A DNA stretch of 64,000 bases from Flavobacteriales bacterium. GTDB taxonomy: Bacteria; Bacteroidota; Bacteroidia; NS11-12g; UBA955. Made by a program: the position numbers and the translations under genes. The notes beneath the pieces are model-generated. The model did no database searches, was not told the origin of the DNA, and saw nothing but the letters and a program-made list of their open reading frames with translations. Where the stretch lies: positions 1-64,000 of the forward strand of contig CANMCY010000011.1 of assembly GCA_947496375.1 (NCBI GenBank), read 5' to 3'. The stretch's first letter is position 1, and the number at the start of each line of letters is the position of its first letter. This document shows positions 44,658-54,183 of the stretch, one piece after another.

Positions 44658-45560
44658 ATGCAAGAATATCACGTACCCGTACTGCTAAACCCCAGTGTAG
44701 ATGCACTGGTATATGATCCTGACGGGATCTATGCAGACGCCACCTTCGGAGGTGGTGGGCATTCGCGTGCTATTCTAAAAAAACTATCAGCCAAAGGCAA
44801 GCTTGTGGCTTTTGACAGGGATGATGAGTCGCTGGCAAACGCACCGGATGATAGGCGTTTCACCCTGGTACATCACAACTTTCGCTTTTTGAAGCAATTT
44901 ATGCGTTACGGCAAAATGCTGCCCCTGAACGGAATCCTGGCAGACCTGGGTATATCATCTCACCAGATCAACGTAGGTGAGCGGGGATTTGCTCACCGGC
45001 TTGATGGCCCGCTGGATATGCGAATGGACAAAAAATCACCGGTTACAGCAGCAGACATTATCAATAGCTACCCCGAAGAAAAGCTCAAACACATCTTCAA
45101 ACTTTGGGGAGAAATACCCAATGCTGGACGACTGGCCGGTACGATTTGCCAGGGAAGAACCGGGAAAACCATCAACACCACAGAACAATTAAAGCAGATG
45201 ATTTCGTCGTGCACTCCCAAGCATAGCCCGGCCAAATATTTAAGCCAGGTATATCAGGCACTGCGAATTGAGGTTAACGGAGAAATGCAGGCCCTCGAGT
45301 CATTATTAAAAGCCGCAGCTGACTGTATCGGTACCGGCGGACGATTAGTCATCATCAGCTACCACAGTCTGGAAGATCGCATGGTTAAGAATTTTCTCCA
45401 AACCGGGAACCTTGACGGCATCCGAAAAACTGATATGTATGGCAATGTGGATCGGCCATTTAACCCGGAACCTAACAAAGCTATTGTTCCTGATGAACAG
45501 GAAATACAGATAAACAACAGGGCACGCAGCGCCAAAATGAGAATAGGAGTTAAACAATGA
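44658..45560 (+). CDS. rsmH: 16S rRNA (cytosine-1402 N4) methyltransferase RsmH (MraW)
   Basis: 300 residues from ATG 44658, which gives the family N-terminus MQEYHVPVLLNPSVDAL; the frame runs back to 44544 inside mraZ but that part is not RsmH-like. DATFGGGGHSRAIL is the SAM motif, GILADLGISSHQ and DGPLDMRM are the diagnostic blocks, and LVIISYHSLEDRMVKNF closes the active site. It methylates C1402 of 16S rRNA. The stop overlaps the ftsL start (ATGA). Confidence 0.95.
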   Translation: MQEYHVPVLLNPSVDALVYDPDGIYADATFGGGGHSRAILKKLSAKGKLVAFDRDDESLANAPDDRRFTLVHHNFRFLKQFMRYGKMLPLNGILADLGISSHQINVGERGFAHRLDGPLDMRMDKKSPVTAADIINSYPEEKLKHIFKLWGEIPNAGRLAGTICQGRTGKTINTTEQLKQMISSCTPKHSPAKYLSQVYQALRIEVNGEMQALESLLKAAADCIGTGGRLVIISYHSLEDRMVKNFLQTGNLDGIRKTDMYGNVDRPFNPEPNKAIVPDEQEIQINNRARSAKMRIGVKQ

Positions 45561-45910
45561 CAACAGAAAAAGAACCCATAGAGCCACAAGATACTACTGC
45601 TGCGCAGGAAGAGATAAACCAACAACAGGAATCTGTCGGAATCTGGTCATGGGTAAAGTTTGGCATGGTGGCATTTTTACTGATGCTGTTCTACATCTAC
45701 AATCAGCACCATGCAAACAAAGCCCTGCGAAACAAGGAAAACCTGACCAAAGAACTGAAAGAACTTAATAGCGAAAAAATAAGTCTGGAAAGCCAGATTA
45801 CCAATGCCAGCAAGCAGAGCGAACTGGCTAAAAAACTGGAACAGAGCGGTTTGAAAGAACTCAATGTTCCGCCCGTAAAAATCGAATCCCATGTCAACAC
45901 CGGCAAATAA
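45557..45910 (+). CDS. ftsL: FtsL-like division protein
   Basis: 117 residues with one membrane helix (about 30-49) preceded by a polar cytosolic tail and followed by a coiled coil (about 55-96). Sequence is not conserved, as is usual for FtsL; assignment rests on size, topology and position between rsmH and ftsI. FtsL acts with FtsB-like proteins and FtsQ to activate FtsW/FtsI. The 3' end overlaps ftsI by 20 bases. Confidence 0.75.
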   Translation: MTTEKEPIEPQDTTAAQEEINQQQESVGIWSWVKFGMVAFLLMLFYIYNQHHANKALRNKENLTKELKELNSEKISLESQITNASKQSELAKKLEQSGLKELNVPPVKIESHVNTGK

Positions 45911-48011
45911 TAAAGTTAACACGCGGCGTGCCATTCTACTGAGGGCCTATCTCGTTTTCGGGATTGTGCTTGTCTTTGGCATTTCGGTGTTGTTTACCAC
46001 AGCCAGACTGCAGCTGGGCAGTGACAAAGAATTCAGTGAGGCACTCAAACAAAAAAACTCCCGGGTATTGGATGTAAAAGCCATTCGTGGAAATATTTAT
46101 GCTGCAGACGGCAGCTTGCTGGCCACTTCTGTTCCTCGCTATGATATGGTATTCGATGCATTTGCTGATGGACTTGGCAGGGACACATTCCGCAAATACA
46201 TTGACAGTCTTTCCTTATTAATGGCTTCTGAATTCAAGGAAAAAGATGAAGCCGGATGGAAAAATCACTTGACAACGCTTAGGAACCGAAAATCCCGATA
46301 TGCCCTATTAATAAAGGATCAGGGCTTTGATATCGTAAAAAAGATGAAAACATGGCCCCTGATTCGCAAAGGCAAATTTAAAGGGGGATTCTGGTTTGAA
46401 GAACGGGGGAAACGTCTCTATTTCATGGGTGACCTTGCCCGCAGAACCATTGGTTACAGCAAACAAGGCGTATATGTAGGCCTTGAGGGAGCGTTTGACA
46501 GTCTATTGCGCGGTAAGGACGGACAGCGCATGGAACAGCGTATGCCGGGCAACACATGGAGACCCATGCAGGCGGGCAATCTGAAAGATCCTGTGAATGG
46601 CTATGACATTGTAACCACACTAGACGTGAACCTACAGGATGTAGCTCAAAATGCTTTGCAAAGGGTGCTGGCGAACAATGAAGCAGACCATGGCTGTGCC
46701 GTAGTGATGGAAGTTAAAACCGGAGCCATTAAGGCCATGGCCAACCTCAAAAGAAACGAAAACGGCGAATATGTGGAAGTGATGAACTATGCAGTGGATG
46801 AATTTGAAGAGCCGGGGTCTACATTCAAGCTAATATCTGCCATGGCGCTGCTGGAAGATGGATACGCCAAACCCACCGACAGCGTGGATGTGCAGGGAGG
46901 AGAAGCCAAAATGTATGGTGAAACCATGAAAGATGCCACCAAACCCAACAAAAGAATTCTGACACTGCAGGAAAGCTTCGAAAAATCAAGTAATGTGGGT
47001 ATTAGCAAACTGGTGCTTAAGCATTATGCCAAGCAGCCGGAAAAATTTGTAAACCATGCGCTGCGTCTGGGTTTAAACTTCAAACCGGAATTTGATGTTC
47101 GCACTGCTAACAACCCACTTATTAAAACCAAAAAATCAAAAAATTGGTACAATACCACTTTGCCCTGGATGAGTATAGGATATGAAACCCAGATCTCACC
47201 CCTGCAAATGCTGATGTTGTATAACGCTGTGGCCAACAATGGTAAAATGATGCGGCCTTACATGGTGAGCGAAATCAAACACGAGGGTAAATCCATTCGG
47301 ACCATCACGCCTGTGGTACTGAATGAACAAATATGCAGTGCAACCACCCTGGCCGCCCTGAAAAGTATGATGGAAGGAGTAGTAAACCACGGAACGGCCA
47401 CCAATTTAAAAAACGACAATTATCAGGTTGCCGGTAAAACAGGCACTGCCAAAATCGCCAAGGGCAAAGCGTATGCCGATGGCAGCTACAAAGCATCGTT
47501 CGCAGGATATTTTCCTGCATCCAACCCCCAGTATAGCATTATTGTGGTAATCAACGAACCTAAAAAAGGCATCATTTATGGATCGCTGGTTGCCGGTCCT
47601 GTTTTCAAGGACATAGCAGATAAGATTTACAGCAGCTCATTGAAAATTCAGCCGGTAGCCGGGAAAACCGGAGAACCGCAAATTCCCGAAATCCTGAAAG
47701 GCAATACAGCTAAAACAAGATTGGTATTAAATGCCCTGAATATCAGCTCACAGCTGGACAGTGGCAAAAACGGTGACTGGGTATCGGGTGAGAAAAAGGG
47801 ATTTGCCGTATTACTCAGGCCCGCCAAGACAAAACAGGGGTTACTACCTGATTTTAAGGGACTGGGACTGCGTGATGCCATCGTATGGCTCGAACAAAAT
47901 AAAATTATGATAAGCAGTGAAGGATATGGCCGTATCATTTCACAAAGCATTCCTGCAGGAACCGCCATCGCTAAAGTCACACAAATACACCTAATCCTGG
48001 AACCATTTTGA
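45891..48011 (+). CDS. ftsI: Division-specific penicillin-binding protein FtsI (PBP3), with PASTA
   Basis: 706 residues. Membrane anchor at 17-38, PBP dimerisation domain to about 240, then the transpeptidase domain with nucleophile Ser310 in SxxK (STFK), SSN at 366-368 and KTGT at 516-519. A PASTA domain closes the protein (about 640-706). It crosslinks septal peptidoglycan with FtsW. The start ATG lies inside ftsL (20-base overlap). The stop TGA is shared with the TTG start of murE. Confidence 0.95.
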   Translation: MSTPANNKVNTRRAILLRAYLVFGIVLVFGISVLFTTARLQLGSDKEFSEALKQKNSRVLDVKAIRGNIYAADGSLLATSVPRYDMVFDAFADGLGRDTFRKYIDSLSLLMASEFKEKDEAGWKNHLTTLRNRKSRYALLIKDQGFDIVKKMKTWPLIRKGKFKGGFWFEERGKRLYFMGDLARRTIGYSKQGVYVGLEGAFDSLLRGKDGQRMEQRMPGNTWRPMQAGNLKDPVNGYDIVTTLDVNLQDVAQNALQRVLANNEADHGCAVVMEVKTGAIKAMANLKRNENGEYVEVMNYAVDEFEEPGSTFKLISAMALLEDGYAKPTDSVDVQGGEAKMYGETMKDATKPNKRILTLQESFEKSSNVGISKLVLKHYAKQPEKFVNHALRLGLNFKPEFDVRTANNPLIKTKKSKNWYNTTLPWMSIGYETQISPLQMLMLYNAVANNGKMMRPYMVSEIKHEGKSIRTITPVVLNEQICSATTLAALKSMMEGVVNHGTATNLKNDNYQVAGKTGTAKIAKGKAYADGSYKASFAGYFPASNPQYSIIVVINEPKKGIIYGSLVAGPVFKDIADKIYSSSLKIQPVAGKTGEPQIPEILKGNTAKTRLVLNALNISSQLDSGKNGDWVSGEKKGFAVLLRPAKTKQGLLPDFKGLGLRDAIVWLEQNKIMISSEGYGRIISQSIPAGTAIAKVTQIHLILEPF

Positions 48012-49471
48012 CATTTCCCATTAGCGATATCATCACCCGACTGAAACCCAAGGAAATCATTGGCCATAATGACATTTCCATTGAAGGAGTGTGCATCGAC
48101 AGCAGAAAAGTGCAGCCGGGTTTCCTGTATGCCGCTATGCCCGGAACCCTTGCAGACGGGCACGACTTCATAGCCAAAGCCATAGAGAACGGAGCTACAG
48201 CCATACTGGCAAAAAGAATTGAAAATCCTAAGCCGGGCATACTTTACATACTGGTAGAAGATGTGGCTGAATCCATGGGAATTGCCTGTCATCTGTTTTA
48301 TGGTGAACCCACCCAGAAACTAAAACTGGTAGGCACTACAGGCACCAATGGAAAAACAACCGTCAGCACCCTTTTGTTCGAGCTTTTCAGTACCCTGGGG
48401 CATCGCTGCGGACTTATCTCCACCGTAGAAAACAGAATCGGAAATGAAGTAATACCCAGCACACATACTACACCGGATGCCGCCGGAATGAACTACCTAC
48501 TGGCCCGAATGGTAGAAGCCGGCTGCGAGTATTGCTTTATTGAATGCAGCTCACACGCCATCCATCAGCACAGAATTGCGGGACTTGAATTTACGGGCGG
48601 TATTTTCACCAATCTCACCCATGATCACCTAGATTATCACCAAACATTTGACAACTATTTAAAAGCCAAAAAACAGTTTTTTGATTCGCTTCCTTCAACG
48701 GCCTGGTCACTGACCAATAAAGATGACCGTAACGGCATGGTGATGTTGCAAAACACCCGATCAGCCCGTTATACCTACGCCATGAAAAGCGGAGCTGATT
48801 TCACCGTAAAAATACTGGAAAGTGATTTTCAGGGAATGCAGTTGCGGATAGATGGTAAAGATGCATGGGTTAATATGGTAGGAACCTTCAATGCATACAA
48901 CCTGGCTGCTGTATACGGCGCTGCATTTCTTCTCACCCATGGTGAAGAAGACATCATATTGCCGCTTACCCGGGCCGGCAGGGTAAATGGCAGATTTGAA
49001 GCCATCCACGGCCCTGAAAGGGTCACTGCGATTGTGGATTACGCCCACACACCGGATGCTTTGAAAAATGTAATTAAAACCATCAATGAAATCAGGGGAA
49101 ATCATGCACAGCTGATAACCGTGGTGGGATGCGGCGGGAACCGCGATGCCGCAAAAAGACCGGAAATGGGCAGAATTGCCGCACGCCTCAGCAGCAAAGT
49201 CATTTTTACCAGTGACAATCCCCGGGATGAAGAACCTGAAAACATCATTCAGGAAATGGAGGCCGGCGTGGAAGGACAGTTCTACAAGAAAACCCTAAAA
49301 ATAACAGACCGCAAAGAAGCCATCAGGACTGCAGTTATGTTAGCAGCCCCCGGAGATGTAATTCTCATTGCAGGTAAAGGTCATGAAACCTATCAGGAAA
49401 TCAAGGGTGTAAAATACCCCTTTGACGACAAAGCCATCATACAGGCCCTTTTTAACCCCAACAATCCATAA
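48008..49471 (+). CDS. murE: UDP-MurNAc-tripeptide synthetase (m-DAP ligase)
   Basis: 487 residues starting with TTG at 48008, which overlaps the ftsI TGA as TTGA; no in-frame ATG lies near the expected N-terminus, so TTG is the start. N-terminal uracil-binding domain (SRKVQPGFLYAAMPGT), ATP-binding loop GTNGKTTVST, and the DNPRDEEP motif that recognises meso-diaminopimelate. It adds m-DAP to UDP-MurNAc-L-Ala-D-Glu in the cytosol. murF is not next to it. The stop overlaps the mraY ATG by one base. Confidence 0.96.
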   Translation: MTFPISDIITRLKPKEIIGHNDISIEGVCIDSRKVQPGFLYAAMPGTLADGHDFIAKAIENGATAILAKRIENPKPGILYILVEDVAESMGIACHLFYGEPTQKLKLVGTTGTNGKTTVSTLLFELFSTLGHRCGLISTVENRIGNEVIPSTHTTPDAAGMNYLLARMVEAGCEYCFIECSSHAIHQHRIAGLEFTGGIFTNLTHDHLDYHQTFDNYLKAKKQFFDSLPSTAWSLTNKDDRNGMVMLQNTRSARYTYAMKSGADFTVKILESDFQGMQLRIDGKDAWVNMVGTFNAYNLAAVYGAAFLLTHGEEDIILPLTRAGRVNGRFEAIHGPERVTAIVDYAHTPDALKNVIKTINEIRGNHAQLITVVGCGGNRDAAKRPEMGRIAARLSSKVIFTSDNPRDEEPENIIQEMEAGVEGQFYKKTLKITDRKEAIRTAVMLAAPGDVILIAGKGHETYQEIKGVKYPFDDKAIIQALFNPNNP

Positions 49472-50604
49472 TGCTTTATTACTTATTCAAATACCTCGAC
49501 AGCCAAAACGTAACCGGAGCCGGTGTATTTCAGTACATATCCTTTAGGGCCAGCATGGCGGGAATACTCAGCCTACTGATAGCCCTGCTGATAGGCAAAC
49601 GAATCATTCGATGGCTTCAAAAACAGCAAATCGGCGAAGAAATACGCAACCTGGGCCTGGAAGGACAACTTCAAAAGAAGGGAACACCTACTATGGGTGG
49701 CATCATTATTTTACTGGCCATTATCGTTCCTACCCTGCTTCTGGCAAGACTGGAAAATATATATGTGATGTTGATGTTGGTAAGCACCGCCTGGATGGGC
49801 ACAATAGGTGCCATTGATGACTACATCAAGGTTTTCAAAAAGAATAAAGAAGGCATGAAAGCCACTACCAAGTTGATTGGTCAGCTATTGCTGGGCGTAG
49901 TCATTGCCATTGCCATCGATTTCGCCCATAAATCAGCCCATATCCCGCTGGAAACCAACCTACCCATTACCGGTCACAAACTCAACTACTCCGATCTTAT
50001 TCCGGGTGAAAACAATGCCTGGTTTATTTTCCTGCCTGTTATTGTATTTATATGTATGGCCGTGACAAATGCGGTCAACCTTACCGACGGCATAGATGGA
50101 CTGGCTGCAGGCACTACAGCCATTGTGGGCATGGGTCTGGGCGTGCTGGCTTACGCCGCCGGTAACGCAAAAATGGCGGAATATCTCAACATTATATACG
50201 TTCCCCAAAGCGGAGAAGTGGTGGTGTTCCTGGCTGCAGTCATTGGTGCATGCCTGGGCTTCCTCTGGTATAATGGTTACCCTGCTCAGGTTTTTATGGG
50301 TGATACCGGAAGTCTGGCGCTGGGCGGAGCTATCGCAGCGGTGGCCATCATCATCAAAATGGAACTGCTTATCCCGATACTCTGCGGTGTGTTCTTCGCA
50401 GAGAGCCTCAGCGTGGTATTACAAGTAAGCTGGTTCAAATACACCAAGAAAAAATACGGTGAGGGTCGCAGAATTTTCCTGATGAGCCCGCTGCACCACC
50501 ACTTTCAAAAACTCAATATTCCGGAAAGCAAAATCACCCTAAGATTCTGGCTTATTACCATCATCCTGGTTCTCATATCCATTGCACTGTTAAAACTACG
50601 TTGA
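49471..50604 (+). CDS. mraY: Phospho-MurNAc-pentapeptide transferase
   Basis: 377 residues with ten predicted membrane helices. KKGTPTMGGIIIL, the DDYIK loop with the first catalytic aspartates, NLTDGIDGLA, and FMGDTGSLALGGA with HHHFQK near the end are MraY signatures. It makes lipid I by moving phospho-MurNAc-pentapeptide to undecaprenyl phosphate. The TGA at 50602-50604 overlaps the TTG start of murD. Confidence 0.96.
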   Translation: MLYYLFKYLDSQNVTGAGVFQYISFRASMAGILSLLIALLIGKRIIRWLQKQQIGEEIRNLGLEGQLQKKGTPTMGGIIILLAIIVPTLLLARLENIYVMLMLVSTAWMGTIGAIDDYIKVFKKNKEGMKATTKLIGQLLLGVVIAIAIDFAHKSAHIPLETNLPITGHKLNYSDLIPGENNAWFIFLPVIVFICMAVTNAVNLTDGIDGLAAGTTAIVGMGLGVLAYAAGNAKMAEYLNIIYVPQSGEVVVFLAAVIGACLGFLWYNGYPAQVFMGDTGSLALGGAIAAVAIIIKMELLIPILCGVFFAESLSVVLQVSWFKYTKKKYGEGRRIFLMSPLHHHFQKLNIPESKITLRFWLITIILVLISIALLKLR

Positions 50605-51938
50605 GCAAGAAACTGGTCATATTGGGAGCAGGCGAATCGGGCACAGGAACCGCTGTTTTGGCCAAGTCCAAAGGGTGGGATGTGTTTGTTTCCGATATGG
50701 GGAAAATTGCAGGCAAATACAAGGAAGAACTGGAAGCAAACCATGTAAGATGGGAAGAAGGCCAACATACTGAAAGCGATATTTTAAGCGCTGACGAAAT
50801 CGTAAAAAGCCCCGGAATTCCATATACGGTGACCATGGTGCAGGCAGCAATCAACAAAGGCATCCCTGTTATTTCCGAAATCGAATTTGCAGGAAGATAT
50901 ACCGATGCCAAAATGGTTTGCATCAGCGGCACAAACGGCAAAAGCACCACCACCCTACTCACCTATCATATCCTAAAAAATGCCGGTTTGAATGTGGGAT
51001 TGGGGGGCAACATAGGCAAGAGCTTTGCCAGACAGGTGGCTGAAGAAAACCACGATATTTATGTACTTGAGGTGAGCAGTTTTCAGCTGGATGGCAACGA
51101 TAAATTCCGCGCACACATTTCCGTGCTGACCAACATTACCCCTGACCACCTGGACCGCTATAATTATCAGCTTGAATTGTATGCTTCCAGTAAGTTCAGA
51201 CTCAGCCGCAATCAGCAAGCAACCGATTACTTCATTTATTGTGCCGATGATGCTATTACCCAGCAATATTTTAACATGAAAACCGGAGAGGCGACTGCCT
51301 TGCCAATTACTATAACCGGAGCATACAATCCCGGTGCATACGTAAAAAACAATACTTTATTCATTAATAATAACAAACAAACAATGACCATCAATATGGA
51401 AGAAATCTCACTGCGTGGTATCCACAACACGTACAACAGCATGGCAGCAGCCGTGGTAGCCAGTCTCCTGGACGTTCGCAAAGAAACCATCCGCGAAAGT
51501 CTCTGTAATTTTCAGAATGCAGAACACCGCCTTGAATTTGTAAGTCAGGTAAATGGGGTGGAATACATCAATGATTCCAAAGCCACCAACGTAAACAGCG
51601 CATGGTATGCGCTGGAAAGCATGGACAAACCCGTGGTATGGATTGCAGGCGGAGTAGACAAAGGCAACAACTACAAAGAGCTAAAAGCGCTGGTAAAAGA
51701 CAAGGTTAAATACATCATTTGCATGGGGCTGGATAATATCAAAATCCACCAGGCGTTTCAGGATGATGTTGACATGATTATCAATACCGGCAGTGCCAAA
51801 GAAGCGGTTCATGTTGCAAGCAGACTTGCCAAGAAAGGTGAATGTGTTTTACTCTCTCCGGCCTGTGCAAGCTTCGACCTGTTCGACAACTACGAAGACC
51901 GCGGAAGGCAGTTCAAAGAAGCTGTAAGAAACCTGTAA
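50601..51938 (+). CDS. murD: UDP-MurNAc-L-alanine:D-glutamate ligase
   Basis: 445 residues starting at TTG 50601, again as TTGA with the preceding stop; it gives the expected N-terminus (SKKLVILGAGESGTGTAVLAK). SGTNGKSTTT is the ATP loop, HRLEFV and NDSKATNVNSAWYAL are family blocks, and LLSPACASFDLFDNYEDRG closes the C-terminal domain. ftsW follows after 3 bases. Confidence 0.96.
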   Translation: MSKKLVILGAGESGTGTAVLAKSKGWDVFVSDMGKIAGKYKEELEANHVRWEEGQHTESDILSADEIVKSPGIPYTVTMVQAAINKGIPVISEIEFAGRYTDAKMVCISGTNGKSTTTLLTYHILKNAGLNVGLGGNIGKSFARQVAEENHDIYVLEVSSFQLDGNDKFRAHISVLTNITPDHLDRYNYQLELYASSKFRLSRNQQATDYFIYCADDAITQQYFNMKTGEATALPITITGAYNPGAYVKNNTLFINNNKQTMTINMEEISLRGIHNTYNSMAAAVVASLLDVRKETIRESLCNFQNAEHRLEFVSQVNGVEYINDSKATNVNSAWYALESMDKPVVWIAGGVDKGNNYKELKALVKDKVKYIICMGLDNIKIHQAFQDDVDMIINTGSAKEAVHVASRLAKKGECVLLSPACASFDLFDNYEDRGRQFKEAVRNL

Positions 51939-51941
51939 ATC

Positions 51942-53114
51942 ATGAACGCAGAAGGCAGCAAATTTAGTAAGATTTTTCGTGGTGACCCCTGGATATGGGC
52001 TATCATCATCATTCTTTCGCTGGTGGGGATACTGGCGGTTTACAGCGCTACCGGCGGTCTGGCATTCAGCAAGCAGGGTGGCAATACCGAATTTTATTTC
52101 CTTCGCCATACCGGATTTCTGCTCATCGGCTTTGGGTTTCTTTACCTATGCCACCTTGTCAACTATCAGTATTTTTCGCGTGTCTCTCAGCTTTTCATCT
52201 GGATTTCCATCATATTGCTGGTGGTGACCCTTGCCGTGGGCAGCGAAATCAATAATGCCACCCGGGTGCTACCCATTCCCGGACTCGGAATCACTTTCCA
52301 GACCAGCGACATGGCAAAGCTGTTCCTCATTATGTACATTGCCCGCTATCTCAGCAAAAAACAGGAGGAAATAGACAGCTTTAAGGTATTTCGCAACATT
52401 CTGGCAGTGATAATCATCGTGGTTACACTCATTGCTCCGGAAAACCTGAGTACCGCATTGCTGGTGTTTGTAACCTGCTGCCTGTTACTATACATCGGAC
52501 GAATCAACTTTAAGTACCTGGCCCTGCTGGGTGGAGCCGGAGCTGCAGCCATGGGCCTAATGGTAATTTTTCTTCTGAATATTAACGTAGATAACATGGG
52601 GGAAAGCCGCATACCTACCTGGAAGAAGCGAATTGAAACATTCATGGGAAAAGACAACGGAGAAAGCAACTACCAGCAAATGCAATCCAAAATTGCCGTA
52701 GCCACAGGAGGTTTGCTGGGTAAAGGTCCCGGCAACAGTACACAGCGAAACTATCTGCCTCACCCCTATTCCGACTTCATCTACGCCATTATTGTTGAAG
52801 AATATGGTTTTGTGGGCGGCGCCGGAATGGTATTGTTGTTTCTGATACTCATATTCCGATGTATTAAAATAGTGGTAGACAGCCCCAAGGCATTCGGTGC
52901 TTTGCTGGCGCTGGGACTATGCCTCAGCATGAGTTTTCAGGCCTTTGTGAACATGGGGGTTGCCGTGGGAATATTGCCGGTAACCGGACTCACCATCCCC
53001 TTAGTCAGTATGGGAGGAACCAGTCTTGTATTCAACAGTATTGCGTTTGGAGTTATTTTAAGTGTGAGCCGTACCATTCAGGAGGAAAAAGCGGAGAAAC
53101 TGAATGCAGCGTAA
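51942..53114 (+). CDS. ftsW: Lipid II flippase/glycosyltransferase FtsW (SEDS)
   Basis: 390 residues, ten helices. SEDS-family blocks: ILAVYSATGG, the NNATRVLPIPG loop, SDMAKLFLIMYIA, and VGILPVTGLTIPLVSMGGTSL, which lines the glycosyltransferase cavity. It polymerises septal glycan strands with FtsI. murG starts inside its last codons (11-base overlap). Confidence 0.95.
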   Translation: MNAEGSKFSKIFRGDPWIWAIIIILSLVGILAVYSATGGLAFSKQGGNTEFYFLRHTGFLLIGFGFLYLCHLVNYQYFSRVSQLFIWISIILLVVTLAVGSEINNATRVLPIPGLGITFQTSDMAKLFLIMYIARYLSKKQEEIDSFKVFRNILAVIIIVVTLIAPENLSTALLVFVTCCLLLYIGRINFKYLALLGGAGAAAMGLMVIFLLNINVDNMGESRIPTWKKRIETFMGKDNGESNYQQMQSKIAVATGGLLGKGPGNSTQRNYLPHPYSDFIYAIIVEEYGFVGGAGMVLLFLILIFRCIKIVVDSPKAFGALLALGLCLSMSFQAFVNMGVAVGILPVTGLTIPLVSMGGTSLVFNSIAFGVILSVSRTIQEEKAEKLNAA

Positions 53115-54183
53115 ATTTCTGATATCGGGAGGGGGCACCGGGGGACACATATTCCCTGCCATTGCCATAGCGCAGCAGCTGGAAAAAGAATATCCGGGCT
53201 GTGATATTTTGTTTGTAGGAGCCGCCAATCGAATGGAAATGGAAAAAGTTCCACAGGAAGGATACAATATTATCGGGCTGGATGTGTTGGGGCTGAAAAG
53301 GTCCTATAGTCCCGGCAATCTGATCGTCCTCTGGAAATTCATCAAAGCATATTTCAAGTCAAAAAAGATCATCAAAGAATTTAACCCCGATTGCGTGATC
53401 GGCACAGGCGGATATGCCAGTCTGGCTGTTCTATACGCCGCATCGGGAATGGGTAAAAAATCCATAATATGGGAAGGTAACGGCTATGCAGGATTGACCA
53501 ATAAACTGCTGGCAAAACGCGTCAATATCATTTGCACAGGGTTCCCCGATATGGAAAAGGTATTTCCCAAAGAAAAAGTGCGGTTTACCGGAAATCCGGT
53601 CCGGGAAAACTTAACTAAGTTACAAAATAAAATTGAATCCTGCAAATTTTTCGGACTGGATGCTGAAAAACCGATATTGTTTGTTACCGGCGGAAGTCTG
53701 GGTGCCAAAAGCATCAACCAAGCCATACAGGAAGGCATTGAGACACTTGCGGAGAATGGCGTTCAGATAATCTGGCAAACCGGTAAAAATTTCCGGGCCA
53801 ACACCCAGGATAAACCCGGAATGCTGGCCATGCCATTCTTAAGGGAAATGGAATTTGCCTACGGTGCCGCAGACCTGGTGATATCCAGGGCAGGCGCCCT
53901 CAGCATGTCTGAGATTGCGGTTTGCGGAAAACCGGCAATTCTGGTTCCGTCACCCAATGTCACCGACGACCACCAGACCCAAAATGCATTGCAGTTCTGC
54001 AAAATGGGGGCCTCCCTGCTCGTCAGGGATGCAGAAGTAGCCGAACAACTCGTCAATACGGCCATAGCTACCCTTAAAAACCAAGCGCAGATTGGCAGCA
54101 TGCAAAACAAACTTAGTGAACTGGCCCGACCCAATGCCACCACGGCCATCGTTTCAGCCATTAAAACCCTGATTGCATCATGA
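53104..54183 (+). CDS. murG: Undecaprenyldiphospho-MurNAc-pentapeptide beta-GlcNAc transferase
   Basis: 359 residues. SGGGTGGHIFPAIAIA is the N-terminal glycine-rich loop; GTGGYASLAVLYAA and TGGSLGAKSINQA follow, and VISRAGALSMSEIAVCGKPAILVPSPN contains the UDP-GlcNAc site. Membrane-associated GT28 enzyme that makes lipid II. The ATG overlaps ftsW by 11 bases and the stop overlaps murC (ATGA). Confidence 0.96.
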   Translation: MQRKFLISGGGTGGHIFPAIAIAQQLEKEYPGCDILFVGAANRMEMEKVPQEGYNIIGLDVLGLKRSYSPGNLIVLWKFIKAYFKSKKIIKEFNPDCVIGTGGYASLAVLYAASGMGKKSIIWEGNGYAGLTNKLLAKRVNIICTGFPDMEKVFPKEKVRFTGNPVRENLTKLQNKIESCKFFGLDAEKPILFVTGGSLGAKSINQAIQEGIETLAENGVQIIWQTGKNFRANTQDKPGMLAMPFLREMEFAYGAADLVISRAGALSMSEIAVCGKPAILVPSPNVTDDHQTQNALQFCKMGASLLVRDAEVAEQLVNTAIATLKNQAQIGSMQNKLSELARPNATTAIVSAIKTLIAS

